Source: Blautia massiliensis (ex Durand et al. 2017) (GTDB lineage: Bacteria > Bacillota > Clostridia > Lachnospirales > Lachnospiraceae). Taken from it: 64,000 nt of DNA. Position numbers and translations under genes: made by a program. Below the pieces are notes generated by a model. That model searched no databases, was not told where the DNA came from, and saw only the letters and a program-made list of their open reading frames with translations. Position 1 is the stretch's first letter. Every line of letters starts with the position of its first letter. Shown piece after piece: positions 39,601 to 48,086 of this stretch. The stretch lies in contig NZ_LN913006.1 of assembly GCF_001487165.1 (NCBI RefSeq), forward strand, positions 1,511,651 to 1,575,650. The letters are read 5' to 3'.

Positions 39601-39723
39601 GTCTTTCAGCTGTGCCTGGGTATTTTTCAGCTTGTCGTTTACACCGCTTAGGGCTTTCTGCAGGCCCGTGGTATCTCCGCCGATTTCAATCGTTATTCCT
39701 TTGATATTCCGGCCTGTCGCCAT
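36640..39723 (-). CDS. Tail tape measure protein
   Basis: The 1027-aa protein sets tail length. It has an N-terminal coiled coil (about 20-110, SGVNDKLKNTQAQLKDVNTLLKL cut short here), the phage tail tape measure domain with FLETQDATVKASTYFGETGKT (about 270-480), hydrophobic membrane-active segments (about 630-690, IIGIIAGVAAAITAIIAI) and tryptophan-rich repeats such as WAGIWNQISDFFTNAWN, ending with SVPDEGPLTDYESWMPDFVQG. At about 1 kb x 3 it predicts a tail of roughly 150 nm by the usual 1.5 angstrom per residue rule (inference). Confidence 0.93.
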   Translation of the reverse strand: MATGRNIKGITIEIGGDTTGLQKALSGVNDKLKNTQAQLKDVNTLLKLDPSNTVLVAQKQELLKNAIADTANKLNTLEAAQKDVTAALEAGKIGQEEYMAFQREVEATKATLSRYQSELDGLNTEQDRLATNTERLSKLFDALGADVDDYADVLGSKLVTAIKNGSASSDQLKLAIEKIGRSATDGKADIKQMTDALDTVDDGQAIKNLIQDLKEAGTQTDNTAEQLDEMGKTLSAGALMEAADQLSGLGDKITELGDKAKDAFLETQDATVKASTYFGETGKTAEETAGVIKDVYAEGVGDSMDSVSNAVITVKKNLKDLDETTLTHLTEQAITLDELYGIDMNETLRGVNSLMEQYGLTAQQAMDYIVKGTQNGLDKTNELGDNLSEYSGKFAQAGYSAQEYFQLLQNGLDNGAYNLDKVNDAINEVTTRLVDGTIADSLSKIDEKTGEVQAGTGGWSKEVEDVFKQWQQGGATQKDVIDAIVTDIQNTENQQDKLNKAALAFGTMAEDGNAKFIESLTTVGDTYDDVAGSAENMFDQSTTDSQTFEASMRQLEQSLIPLGEALMNLANNIIPPIAAGLKQTGEFFGKLPEPVQNFVIILGAVIAAFTTLAPAITAVMMIVGTLGTAVLGPIIGIIAGVAAAITAIIAIVKNWGAISEWFGDLWVKVKEKCSQVWESICSFFTETIPQAWDSLVAKFQSIPEWWAGIWNQISDFFTNAWNTIMQNPVVQETIGTITGLWQTGVNTIQSIWSGLVDIAKGAWELLKNTILAPVLLLIDLVTGDFSKLSTDAQAIWNNIKNAASRIWTGIKTVVTTLIQGLKTNVSTLFTSIRDIANGIWESIKEKVTTTAGKLKDSAVDAFRSMVSNIGTALSGLGTVVENGFQSAINFIVSLPGKAWNWGVDFVNGIANGIRSAIGAVTSAASDVAGKIRAFLHFSVPDEGPLTDYESWMPDFVQGLAKSLENSRGMIQKAVQGLSSDLIVSANVTGVQTAGTTNVNFYGNYKFEDAQEIDYLMNQAALRISRKR

Positions 39724-39737
39724 CCTGTTCCACCTCC

Positions 39738-40288
39738 TTAGAACTTGTCAAAATCCTCCTGTGTTGCCATCTTCGGATATTTGTACGAATCATTCTGTTG
39801 CTCAGTAAACATATCCATGACCATTCCGACTGTTAGCAGATCAAGATCCCGGATAGAGATTCCGACCTGACAGCATCTCAGGAGGAACAGTGGAGTATTT
39901 AACTCCCTGCTACTCGGTCTAAGTTTTTTTTTGCCCGACTTTTCGTCTCCTCATTCATATTCCAGAGTTCCAGAATGGCAGGCAGAATCTGGTAAATAGA
40001 GAATGTGTTGAACTGCTCCAGCCAGTCCATAATGTCCGGCGGCACATTCTCCGGATCCGCGTGCTGTGCCATGACATACGCGATATTTTCAAACATTTCC
40101 AGGTCCTCAATCGGAATCTCGCTTGACTCCTTATCCTCTTTTTTGCCTTTCTTTTTCACAGACTTTGCAATTTTCTGCAAATCCACGAAAAGATCTCTGC
40201 GGAATTTCATCCGGTAGATTCTCGGCACCGCTGCTGACGCCTTGAACTCCACCTCTCTGCCATCAATTTCCACCTTTTTTCTCAGCAT
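39738..40288 (-). CDS. Tail assembly chaperone G-T fusion by programmed -1 frameshift
   Basis: Near the end of the chaperone gene the run GGGC-A9-C contains the heptamer A-AAA-AAC in the zero frame. Slipping back by one there continues through KLRPSSRELNTPLFLLRCC and VGISIRDLDLLTVGMVMDMF to a stop at 39738, adding about 64 residues. The added part has the usual T-domain features and no start codon of its own. This G/GT arrangement is conserved in lambda-like and Gram-positive siphoviruses. The slip site lies at about 39924-39935. Confidence 0.85.
39899..40288 (-). CDS. Tail assembly chaperone G
   Basis: The 129-aa zero-frame product starts LRKKVEIDGREVEFKASAAV, holds a Lys/Glu-rich middle and ends LDRVAGS. 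It binds the tape measure protein during tail assembly together with its frameshifted long form. It lies between the major tail protein and tape measure genes, the standard place. Confidence 0.85.
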   Translation of the reverse strand: MLRKKVEIDGREVEFKASAAVPRIYRMKFRRDLFVDLQKIAKSVKKKGKKEDKESSEIPIEDLEMFENIAYVMAQHADPENVPPDIMDWLEQFNTFSIYQILPAILELWNMNEETKSRAKKNLDRVAGS

Positions 40289-40300
40289 AATCTATCCCTC

Positions 40301-40915
40301 CTATCTCTTTGCTTCAGCTGTCTGTGCCACCTCGCTTGTCACGGCAACCGGCTCATATACTTTGTTGTACCAACCTGTATATGTTCCATCTGCTGTGTCC
40401 GGTCCTGTCTGTACTTTTACCAGACCGTCTTTTCTCGGACTGTTTGTGATTGTCAGAGTCTCTGTTCCAGGGTCTACTGTCTCCTCTTTTGTCTCGGATG
40501 CAATAGACGGTCTTGTGCATGTGCAGTTATATAAGCATCTGCGGATTGCTTTCACATCTCCATCAAACTCAAACAGTAGAGCGAACGGATTCGTTGTTTT
40601 GTCTGCATTTTCCGCCAGAACACCATTTTTATCCTGCTCCTCATTGAGAATTTCCACGCGGAACCAGCTCGGAATGAGTGCCATTTCCAAATCTCCCTCA
40701 TATCCATTGTTTGCACTTGTCACATAGTACGCAATTCCGTCCGCGTAGAACTTGGAAATCTCTCCTTGCGCGTCCAGGCTGATGCTGACCGCTCCAGGAA
40801 TACTTTTCGGAGCATCATACGTGTATGTAGTAGCTCCCTCTGTGTTCTTTTCTGTCTGCTTGGCCACATGAACGTTTTTAATGTTGTACTTGACTTTGTT
40901 CTCTTCTCCAGTCAT
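40301..40915 (-). CDS. Major tail tube protein
   Basis: The 204-aa protein begins TGEENKVKYNIKNVHVAKQT and contains PGAVSISLDAQGEISKFYAD and FRVEILNEEQDKNGVL, the pattern of phi13/HK97-type major tail proteins. The C-terminal part (about 135-204) looks like a short beta extension. Forms the tail tube with one hexamer per ring. Between tail completion and chaperone genes. Confidence 0.9.
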   Translation of the reverse strand: MTGEENKVKYNIKNVHVAKQTEKNTEGATTYTYDAPKSIPGAVSISLDAQGEISKFYADGIAYYVTSANNGYEGDLEMALIPSWFRVEILNEEQDKNGVLAENADKTTNPFALLFEFDGDVKAIRRCLYNCTCTRPSIASETKEETVDPGTETLTITNSPRKDGLVKVQTGPDTADGTYTGWYNKVYEPVAVTSEVAQTAEAKR

Positions 40916-40918
40916 TTT

Positions 40919-41245
40919 CTATACCTCCATTTCATATAATGACTCCCACATTTTCTCCGACTCCAGCCATTCAGATGCCGTCTGTTCCCAGGCAATGCCA
41001 TATTTGTCCAGGACTTCCTCCAGCTTTTTCTCCAGCTCCCAGTCTTTGTCATCTGTGTAGAGTTCAATATCCAGTTTCGTTATCTTTTTGTATGTCTTGC
41101 CATCTGCGAAAAAATTATCTGTTCCCGGTGTTAGCCATACAGCAATAGGGAGCGGGATGCCCTGCATCTCTTTCTGTGTGAAATGATGATATCTGAATGG
41201 GATTCCCATTTCTCCCAGCATCTGTTCAATTTGATTTTTGGTCAT
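40919..41245 (-). CDS. Tail completion / terminator protein
   Basis: The 108-aa protein (TKNQIEQMLGEMGIPFRYHH..., LYTDDKDWELEKKLEEVLDK) matches the small tail completion proteins placed between the gp10-like and major tail genes in HK97-type phages. It overlaps the previous gene by 4 bp. Confidence 0.78.
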   Translation of the reverse strand: MTKNQIEQMLGEMGIPFRYHHFTQKEMQGIPLPIAVWLTPGTDNFFADGKTYKKITKLDIELYTDDKDWELEKKLEEVLDKYGIAWEQTASEWLESEKMWESLYEMEV

Positions 41246-41613
41246 AATCTCATCCTCAGCTCCTTTTCCAGCTCATCTACTGCTTCCTCCTCTGCAGGTG
41301 CAATATGCACTATTGCCTTGGTTCTTCCACCGCCCCGTTTCTGGTGTCCTTTCTCCAGTAGATGTGTCAAAGCATATTCCGGTTTATCCGCGTAGACAAC
41401 CATTGTATGCTTTGTCCTTTTGGTCTCTCCCGTCCCATAGGTCCATGATGCTGCATAGTCTCCTGTCAGCTTTGGAGATGTTTTATTCAGTATTTTTGCT
41501 GTATCCTCGGCAACTTCCTTGGACACTTTCTCGACTTCCAAGCCGACCGCCACGCCATAATCATCCAGCTCTTTCATGACTGCCTTGGCTAGGTCTCCGA
41601 TTTTAATTGCCAC
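41242..41613 (-). CDS. HK97 gp10-like head-tail joining protein
   Basis: The protein (about 123 aa) carries KVSKEVAEDTAKILNKTSPK, GDYAASWTYG and ALTHLLEKGHQKRGGGRT, the signature of HK97 gp10/minor tail connector proteins. A GTG at 41613 has GGGAGG at good spacing; an ATG at 41628 overlaps that ribosome binding site, so 41613 is preferred. Overlaps the genes on both sides by a few bp. Confidence 0.82.
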   Translation of the reverse strand: MAIKIGDLAKAVMKELDDYGVAVGLEVEKVSKEVAEDTAKILNKTSPKLTGDYAASWTYGTGETKRTKHTMVVYADKPEYALTHLLEKGHQKRGGGRTKAIVHIAPAEEEAVDELEKELRMRL

Positions 41614-42031
41614 CAGAATCCCTCCCATCTTTGAACGGGTGCATCAGCTTTTCCAGTGATAAATACAACGCCGGCGGTTTCGTATCATACTTCGGTTGTA
41701 CCTGCTTGATCTGATAATGCCCGGCTCTGTCTTTCATCTCTGACTCATCAAATGTCATATTGCCACATAACCAGTCCGTCTCGTTTTCCAGAATAATCAC
41801 ATCATTGACCTCGATCTGCTCTGCATCCAGTACCTCCAGCGGAATTGCTAGAAGCTTATCCACCTGGTTTCCGGCCGTTTGCGCCTTCCAGTATCTTGTT
41901 ACGCCTACCGTTCTGTTTCCAAAACGTATATGCTCCAACTTTGTTCTGGTCAGACTTCGTTCATCCGCTTCACAGATCGTCAGCAGGCCGTCTCCAAAAT
42001 TTTCAAAATGCTTACTACTGATCCGCGGCAT
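41603..42031 (-). CDS. Head closure (head-tail adaptor) protein
   Basis: The 142-aa beta-rich protein begins PRISSKHFENFGDGLLTICE and contains LEVLDAEQIEVNDVIILENE. Position and size fit the head closure knob (SPP1 gp16-like / phage head-tail adaptor). Overlaps its neighbours, showing tight translational coupling in the head-tail block. Confidence 0.7.
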   Translation of the reverse strand: MPRISSKHFENFGDGLLTICEADERSLTRTKLEHIRFGNRTVGVTRYWKAQTAGNQVDKLLAIPLEVLDAEQIEVNDVIILENETDWLCGNMTFDESEMKDRAGHYQIKQVQPKYDTKPPALYLSLEKLMHPFKDGRDSGGN

Positions 42032-42314
42032 ATCCGTCCACCTTTCTGTCTATCTGCAGAGAAATGATCTCATCTCTGTAATTCTGCCAGAACTGTGGTA
42101 TCTCCCCCGCTCTGGCATACATGACATAATCAAAAAGGAGTGCTTTTTCCTGAGTTTCCTCATAGAAATTGCACTCCCCTATTTTCCCGCTTATGGCAGC
42201 CATTCCTCTTTTGACCATGCCCCTGATTTTCTCATCTCCCAGGGAATCATCCCAGGTTATCTCCAGATAATTTTTGATCTCGTTTAGGAGCTTGTTGTCT
42301 TTATCGTCTGCCAT
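42015..42314 (-). CDS. Head-tail connector (gp6-like)
   Basis: The 99-aa alpha-helical protein (LLNEIKNYLEITWDDSLGDE, MVKRGMAAISGKIGE, LLFDYVMYARAGEIPQFWQN) matches phage gp6/DNA-packaging connector proteins that follow the capsid gene. It would form the ring below the portal. Confidence 0.82.
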   Translation of the reverse strand: MADDKDNKLLNEIKNYLEITWDDSLGDEKIRGMVKRGMAAISGKIGECNFYEETQEKALLFDYVMYARAGEIPQFWQNYRDEIISLQIDRKVDGYAADQ

Positions 42315-42321
42315 AATTCAT

Positions 42322-43782
42322 TTACTCCTTTGTCACTGTTACTTTGTAGCTCTTTGTCTGTGCTCCGTCAGTCGCTTTTACAGTCACAGTATTGGAACCC
42401 TCGGACCAGTTTGCTGCTGCTCCATTTGTCACTTTCACATCTCCCACCGTGATCTCAATTTCCGCTGTGGAACTTGCCGGTACTGCTGTGATTGTGTTGG
42501 ACGCATTCTGTGTGGTTGCTGTGTATTCTGTGGTTTCTGCTGTAAATGTCGGAGACAGTTTCAGTGCACCAATTTTTAAGTCGGCCAGTGTTGCATCATC
42601 TGTCTTTGTTTTTTCTGTCTCGCTTACAACCTTAAAACGTAACGGCTGGAGATCCTTGATATCCAGAACCTGGAAAGCATTGTTATCCAGTGCGAAACCA
42701 TGAGCATACAGCTTGATGAGATATACCCTCTCATCTTCCAGGAATCTGTATTCGTCAGAATATTCAATTTTTCCATTTTTTGCCATTCCGACTCCCAGGA
42801 AATACTTGGTTGCCATTCCATATACTGCTTTTCCCTCCGGAACAGCTGCGCTCTGAATGATTTCAGCGTCCACCGGGAGCACAGATGCATAGATTCCATC
42901 CGGAGTCAGCATCCTTGTGGCCGGGAGCACTCTGCGGAAATAATCTACCGGATTAACCAACAAAATGAGGCTTGTGACAGTTCTTGCCTGTCCTTTGTCG
43001 TTTCTGGCCATGATTGCTGTAACATTTCCCATCTGTGTCATGTCCAGTGCAGTCATTTTGATAGCGTTTTTGTCCGGATATTTTCCGCCTGTCACTACAA
43101 CGCCCTCTCCGACCTGTTTCATCATACCGATTGGCTCATCTTTTCCAGTTCCCTGTACAATACCGTGCTCCAGCCCGTTTGCCAGTGCCTCATAGAGCAC
43201 CTGACGCACGTATGTATCCAACCATGTCGGTCCTAAATCCAGCATAGCCTTGGAAACTGGCAGGAATGCGCTCAGTTTTTCCTGTGTTACATCTACCTCT
43301 TTGAATCCAGAGGTCAGCTCCTCGATGATCTTGGCTGTCAGCTTGCCCCATGCTGCTTTCTGCTCGCCGTTTATATTCATCATCATTCTTGTCAGACCTG
43401 TCACTGTGGTTGCATTCAGCTTGGACAGGAGCGGGTGGTTTGTCTGGAGTTCATCAAAGACAGAATCAATGATTGTTTCCGGCATAACCACCTCAACGTC
43501 ATTAAGAGCCTGTTTCGGATCTGTGGATCTCATAGCCTCAATGATTTTCTCATAATACTGTTTTTCCTTAGAGGTCAGCTGGCGCACACCTCTCTGTGCC
43601 AGGATTGTTGCATCCTGCTCAACCAGCATCTCTTTGGCCTGCTCCAGAACATTGTCCTCAATCTTCTGGCACAGCTCAGTGAACGCCTCGCTGAATGCTT
43701 TTGTATCGTCATCTTTGATGGCCTGATTCATTTTTTCAACAATCTTGGCCTTTTCCATTGCTAATACGTCTTTATTCTTCAT
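42322..43782 (-). CDS. HK97-fold major capsid protein with C-terminal Ig/cadherin-like domain
   Basis: The 486-aa protein has an N-terminal coiled-coil scaffold (delta) domain (about 1-100, KAKIVEKMNQAIKDDDTKA), an HK97 capsid fold (about 110-400, PETIIDSVFDELQTNHPLLS, VTGGKYPDKNAIKMTA) and an extra C-terminal beta-sandwich (about 405-486, TFTAETTEYTATTQNASNTI ... KSYKVTVTKE) of the cadherin-like type, which would decorate the capsid surface. It directly follows the ClpP-like maturation protease that would remove the delta domain. Confidence 0.92.
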   Translation of the reverse strand: MKNKDVLAMEKAKIVEKMNQAIKDDDTKAFSEAFTELCQKIEDNVLEQAKEMLVEQDATILAQRGVRQLTSKEKQYYEKIIEAMRSTDPKQALNDVEVVMPETIIDSVFDELQTNHPLLSKLNATTVTGLTRMMMNINGEQKAAWGKLTAKIIEELTSGFKEVDVTQEKLSAFLPVSKAMLDLGPTWLDTYVRQVLYEALANGLEHGIVQGTGKDEPIGMMKQVGEGVVVTGGKYPDKNAIKMTALDMTQMGNVTAIMARNDKGQARTVTSLILLVNPVDYFRRVLPATRMLTPDGIYASVLPVDAEIIQSAAVPEGKAVYGMATKYFLGVGMAKNGKIEYSDEYRFLEDERVYLIKLYAHGFALDNNAFQVLDIKDLQPLRFKVVSETEKTKTDDATLADLKIGALKLSPTFTAETTEYTATTQNASNTITAVPASSTAEIEITVGDVKVTNGAAANWSEGSNTVTVKATDGAQTKSYKVTVTKE

Positions 43783-43794
43783 ATCAGTTCTCCT

Positions 43795-44583
43795 TTACAT
43801 ATTTTGGAATAATTTTGCTAACTGGTTTGTGAGTTTCTTTTCTTCCGGCTCTGGTTTTGGAGTCGGTACCGGAGGTTTTGGTTCTCCTCCCTGCTGCCGC
43901 ATAGACTCCAACTGTTCCCGGAATGATTTCTGCTGTGCAATCACACCGGACAGCTGCTGCACGCGGCTCATCAGTCTCTGCTGTACATCCTTATCATCAG
44001 CCTGGTAGCTGTCTACCCTGTCAATGAGGCCGTATTCCAGAGCTTTCTCCGGTGTTAGGAATGTTTCTGCCTCCATCATGTCAATGAGCTGCTGTTCTTC
44101 CAGGTTTGATTTTTCCAGAAAAATCTGTCTGTTTGACTCCATGAGCGTATCCAGATCATCTGCTGCTTTTCTGAGTTCTTTGGCATTTCCATCCACGCTC
44201 ATCCACATATTGTGAATCAATGCAGATGTTCCCAGTCCCATGACGCGCTCATCACACGCCTGCAGGATCAGGAACGCTACGCTGTAGGCAACTCCATCCA
44301 CATATCCAACCTTTTTGCAGTTCTTCTGTTTCAGCTGGCTATAGATCGCCACGCCCTCTTTGACAGATCCTCCGTTTGAGTTGATATGCAGCTCAATGGT
44401 TGCTGTATCAGGAATTGCTGCAAGCTGCTCCTGGAAATACTTTGCAGATGTCTCCGATTCCTCATAGCTCCATGTGCTCCAGTTAAATGTGCCGTATGCT
44501 GTCACATCGTCATAGATGTATAATTTGTGAGTATCGTCCTCTGCTTTCTGAAAACATACAAATACTTTATCCTGTCTTGGCAT
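43795..44583 (-). CDS. Head maturation protease (ClpP-like, S14)
   Basis: The 262-aa prohead protease contains IELHINSNGGSVKEGVAIYS, the nucleophile Ser in DGVAYSVAFLILQA, and the catalytic His in TSALIHNMWMSVDGNA. Starts at 44583, where GGAGGTGGGA gives the ribosome binding site; an upstream in-frame extension lies inside the portal gene. A helical C-terminal part (about 200-262) ends with Pro/Glu-rich sequence. Between portal and capsid as in most HK97-type phages. Confidence 0.92.
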   Translation of the reverse strand: MPRQDKVFVCFQKAEDDTHKLYIYDDVTAYGTFNWSTWSYEESETSAKYFQEQLAAIPDTATIELHINSNGGSVKEGVAIYSQLKQKNCKKVGYVDGVAYSVAFLILQACDERVMGLGTSALIHNMWMSVDGNAKELRKAADDLDTLMESNRQIFLEKSNLEEQQLIDMMEAETFLTPEKALEYGLIDRVDSYQADDKDVQQRLMSRVQQLSGVIAQQKSFREQLESMRQQGGEPKPPVPTPKPEPEEKKLTNQLAKLFQNM

Positions 44584-45766
44584 TCTTCCCACCTCCTTTC
44601 TGCTGTTCTTCCAGGATTTCCTGGATAGTTGAGTAGTTTTTCGTGATGAAATGCTGGTCTGCCCAGTCCTCATCTATCGGAATCTCTCCCAGTGCTCTCA
44701 GAATCATATTCACTGTATAAATTCCGGAGCTGATGAGCTTGTCTGCTGATGTTGCAATGTCGAACATGTCAATATGTTTGACTCTCATGGTGTCGATCTG
44801 TAGCTTTGTTCCTTTCTGTATCCCGTTTTTTCCAATCCTCTTGCGGTTGATCTCCTGCATGAACATCTGTGCAAGCGGGTCCAGGCAAAACGTCAACATC
44901 TCGTCCACTGCTTTCTCGGTGTCCTGCACGTCTCCCTTGGCCAGTGTAGGCGGCATGGAGAATCCTCTGGCTGTAAAGTCAAAGATGTCATCATACTGAC
45001 TCTTGATATCACGACTGGTTCCCTCACTGTAAGTCTTTGAGCCAATGTCTGTGTATGAATATCCCTCAAACAGTGGCAGGACAGCGTTTGGACTTTCAAA
45101 GAATGACTTAAAATACTCATTCATGAGCTTTTCCAGTTTCTTATTGAACAATTTGTCACTCTGAGCCATTGCCGAAATGTCCAGGATTCCTCTACTGCCT
45201 CTGCTTTTGAGATACGATTTTGCAGAATAATCAATCAGCTTGCTGTATGAGTCATACAGGTGCTGTATGATCCGGTTTACATTCTTGTTGTTGAGTGTCC
45301 AGTGAAGCACGTCTGAACTTCGAAATGACCGCGAAAATGTGTAATTATCCACCTGCACATTGGTATAAGTGTCTCCATACAGTGCATTTTTCGTCACAGA
45401 AAAATCATCAGCCACCAGGAGCTGTCCGTCATAGCTCTCTACAATCAAAAGCTCATTGTTTCGGAACAACTGCTCCATAGCCTTTGATAAAAATTCTGCT
45501 TTGTTCTGGTTGCGGTTCGGTTCGTAGTTCCATAGATAATATTCATCTTTGAACAATTCCTCTCCCTCGTAAAATGTGCGAAATTCACATTTTGTCAGAG
45601 CGTTGGCAATCTTCCCTACACAAGTCCAGAACGCCAGCTCTCTCAGACAAATTTCTGTTACCGCATCACGAACCTGTTGATCTGTAATCTCCACAGTTGA
45701 TACCCGCTGCACATCTTCTCCCGGTTTTTCTCTTGCCTTGAACAGCTTTCTAAGACTTAATCCCAT
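44567..45766 (-). CDS. Phage portal protein (HK97 family)
   Basis: The 399-aa protein begins GLSLRKLFKAREKPGEDVQR and shows LYDSYSKLIDYSAKSYLKSR and FTARGFSMPPTLAKGDVQDT, typical of HK97 gp3 portals. It forms the dodecameric DNA entry ring. Overlaps the protease start by 17 bp. Confidence 0.92.
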   Translation of the reverse strand: MGLSLRKLFKAREKPGEDVQRVSTVEITDQQVRDAVTEICLRELAFWTCVGKIANALTKCEFRTFYEGEELFKDEYYLWNYEPNRNQNKAEFLSKAMEQLFRNNELLIVESYDGQLLVADDFSVTKNALYGDTYTNVQVDNYTFSRSFRSSDVLHWTLNNKNVNRIIQHLYDSYSKLIDYSAKSYLKSRGSRGILDISAMAQSDKLFNKKLEKLMNEYFKSFFESPNAVLPLFEGYSYTDIGSKTYSEGTSRDIKSQYDDIFDFTARGFSMPPTLAKGDVQDTEKAVDEMLTFCLDPLAQMFMQEINRKRIGKNGIQKGTKLQIDTMRVKHIDMFDIATSADKLISSGIYTVNMILRALGEIPIDEDWADQHFITKNYSTIQEILEEQQKGGGKNAKTG

Positions 45767-45787
45767 GTCAGTTTCCTCCTTTCTGCG

Positions 45788-47485
45788 CTAATATGTGAAT
45801 ACGCCCAGATCCGGCGCGCTTACGCTCTGAGCATACGGCAGGTCATCCTCTACCGTCATAGATGCAGCCAATGCCATGAAAGGGTCTGTCTTTCTTGACT
45901 TTGCCTCAATCTTTGCATATACAAAGTTTCCAATATCGGCATCATCTTCCTTTCCCAGTTTCCGGCCGTATCTGACCATCTTTGTGTTATTTGTTGCCCA
46001 GCGCAACACTGGGTTATCTCCCCATACGAAATAGTCATTTGCAAAACAGCTGTCTATAACCGGCGCAACTTTCATGATATCTGACGGTCTTACCAGTTTT
46101 AGGTTTTTGTACGCTTTTGCATCAAAACCAATGTTCTGCAGATACTTGGCCACCAGAGCATAACGGAAATCATCTATTGCCATTTTCTTGATCGAATAGT
46201 ATTCCATCTGTGCTTCAATATAGTCCACAATCAGCTCTGGGTGGATTTCCACATCATCAACCAGCGTGATATGCCCCCGATCCGCCCACTCTTTCCATGG
46301 TGCCTTTATTCTTGGCAGATCTTTTGACTGCAGGCAGAGCCAGGAATGGTTTAGATCATACCTGGTATCCACGTCTCTGAAATGGAGATTAACAGAAATC
46401 ATATCAGTGACTTTTGAGAAGTCGATGCCACAGGTGCACATTCTTCCCACCAGATCATCTACTGGCACAGGTCTATTAGTTGCCTTGATTCTTTCATAGG
46501 CGCACACTTTGATCTCGCTGGAGCCGTCTGGGAGGTTCATTCTCTTTGTCATGAATGCCGTAAACTTCTCAGGCCGTTTCAACCAATCTCTGTATTCTTT
46601 CCGGATTTCCTCCATGAGATCCGGCAGGTATCTCAATGATGGGTTAGCCTTTTCCCAGTTCTTCTCATCGTGTACCTCTTCCTTGCTGTCCAACCGGCAG
46701 ATAAACGGTAGTAGGCCGTTGTCCGGTTCTCCTCCGAACAGGATTTCCTCTGTTGTCCCCAGCAGGTCATCCAACGGCCCCTCCCTGACATCTCCCTGGG
46801 TAGTGTAATAAGACCGGCGCGGGTGTTTTTTCTTACCCAAGCCGGTCGTAAATACATTGATGTTCTTATAGTCCTGATACTGATGGATCTCATTGAGCAC
46901 TACCATCCCGGAACGGAGACCATCTTTTCCGCCTGGATTGTTTGTGTGCCCCTTTATGGTTGACCTTGTATCCTTACAGACTACTTCTTCCCTCGTCCAT
47001 TTAAAAAATCGCTGGAGCTTTTTGAGCCACTTCGGCTGCTCAAATGCTCCAACGATATCCTTCACCGGCCGGAGAGCCTGGTCCTCATTATTCGCACAGA
47101 TATCAACGTCATATTCTCTGATTCCGTTGTACTCAGATGCCAGTGCTGTTGATTCCAGCGCTATTGTTCCGTCCTTTCCTGCACCTCGTCCAATCAAGCA
47201 GAACAAATCCGGCCACCTTGGCCGTCCATTTTCCCTCCAGTACGTGCAGTCATGCAATCCAATCACGAACTGCTGCCACGGGAAAACCTCATCATACGGG
47301 AAATATCGTGCCAGTCCCAGGTAGTCCGTCAGTTGCTGCTGGTCCACATAGATGTCCTCCGTCTCAAAACACTTTCTGACATGTTTCATCAGTGCCTTGA
47401 CATCTTTGGACGCCTCCACTTTTCCTGTCTCCACTGCCTCCATGTAGGCTTCTATTCGTGGATCACAGTTTGTCATCATCGTCAT
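45788..47485 (-). CDS. Terminase large subunit
   Basis: The 565-aa packaging motor has an N-terminal ATPase with Walker A LIGRGAGKDGTI (about 103-113), Walker B MVVLNEIHQ (about 190-198) and a C-terminal RNase H-like nuclease with acidic residues in CGIDFSKVTDM and IDDFRYALV. Terminase_1/YmfN-like. Starts within the small subunit gene (22-bp overlap); several adjacent ATG codons at 47477-47485 make the exact start uncertain by two or three residues. Confidence 0.94.
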   Translation of the reverse strand: MTMMTNCDPRIEAYMEAVETGKVEASKDVKALMKHVRKCFETEDIYVDQQQLTDYLGLARYFPYDEVFPWQQFVIGLHDCTYWRENGRPRWPDLFCLIGRGAGKDGTIALESTALASEYNGIREYDVDICANNEDQALRPVKDIVGAFEQPKWLKKLQRFFKWTREEVVCKDTRSTIKGHTNNPGGKDGLRSGMVVLNEIHQYQDYKNINVFTTGLGKKKHPRRSYYTTQGDVREGPLDDLLGTTEEILFGGEPDNGLLPFICRLDSKEEVHDEKNWEKANPSLRYLPDLMEEIRKEYRDWLKRPEKFTAFMTKRMNLPDGSSEIKVCAYERIKATNRPVPVDDLVGRMCTCGIDFSKVTDMISVNLHFRDVDTRYDLNHSWLCLQSKDLPRIKAPWKEWADRGHITLVDDVEIHPELIVDYIEAQMEYYSIKKMAIDDFRYALVAKYLQNIGFDAKAYKNLKLVRPSDIMKVAPVIDSCFANDYFVWGDNPVLRWATNNTKMVRYGRKLGKEDDADIGNFVYAKIEAKSRKTDPFMALAASMTVEDDLPYAQSVSAPDLGVFTY

Positions 47486-47780
47486 CCCTTATGGTTTTCT
47501 CCGTGGTTAGACCAAGCTTGTCCAATATCATAAGCATTTGCTTATTTACGGCCACCAGATCTTTGACGGATTGATTTTGTTTTATGATGGTGGCCTTGCC
47601 GGATGCAGATTGTGCCTCATAGGATACTCCTCTCTTTTTTATGTCTGTTTTTAGCTTTTTCTTGATATCGTAGAGGGCCATATAGTCATCTATGAGGTCC
47701 AAAAAGCATGAAATATCAGCCTGTTTTTTCTCAAGCTGAGAAATTAAACTTTCTAATATATCCGATTTTTTTTGCGCCAT
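47463..47780 (-). CDS. Terminase small subunit (P27-like)
   Basis: The 105-aa helical protein (ESLISQLEKKQADISCFLDL, VNKQMLMILDKLGL) ends in an acidic DDDDDKL tail. Size, helix pattern and position directly upstream of the large subunit match P27-type small terminases that recognise the packaging site. Confidence 0.78.
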   Translation of the reverse strand: MAQKKSDILESLISQLEKKQADISCFLDLIDDYMALYDIKKKLKTDIKKRGVSYEAQSASGKATIIKQNQSVKDLVAVNKQMLMILDKLGLTTEKTIRDDDDDKL

Positions 47781-47873
47781 ATTCCCGCCCCCTATTTTTT
47801 ATTTTTTATCATGTGCGAACTTTCTCGGCGTTGTCGAGGCCTCCCACCGGTCTCCGTAGTTGAAATTAAAACG

Positions 47874-48086
47874 CTAATTTTTTCGACCGGGGGTATACGC
47901 TTTTTTCTGTGCTTTCTGTCCACTTTCCAGAGCAAAATCCGGATTCGTTGTGTGATCGCACAGCCCGTCTATTGCATTTATATTATGCACACAGAACTCT
48001 TTGTCACATTGCGTATTCTTTTCCGGATCACAGTTGAATACCTTTATCTTTTGTCCTCCGCATTCGATGATCTGTTCCTGCTTCAT
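47874..48086 (-). CDS. Small Cys-rich phage protein
   Basis: 70 aa with cysteines in IIECGGQKIKVFNCDPEKNT, CDKEFCVHN and GLCDHTTNPDFA, compatible with a zinc-binding knuckle. It overlaps the preceding gene by 59 bp, which is a lot, but has a good start context (AAGGAGGG region not seen; weak). Unknown function. Confidence 0.55.
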   Translation of the reverse strand: MKQEQIIECGGQKIKVFNCDPEKNTQCDKEFCVHNINAIDGLCDHTTNPDFALESGQKAQKKAYTPGRKN

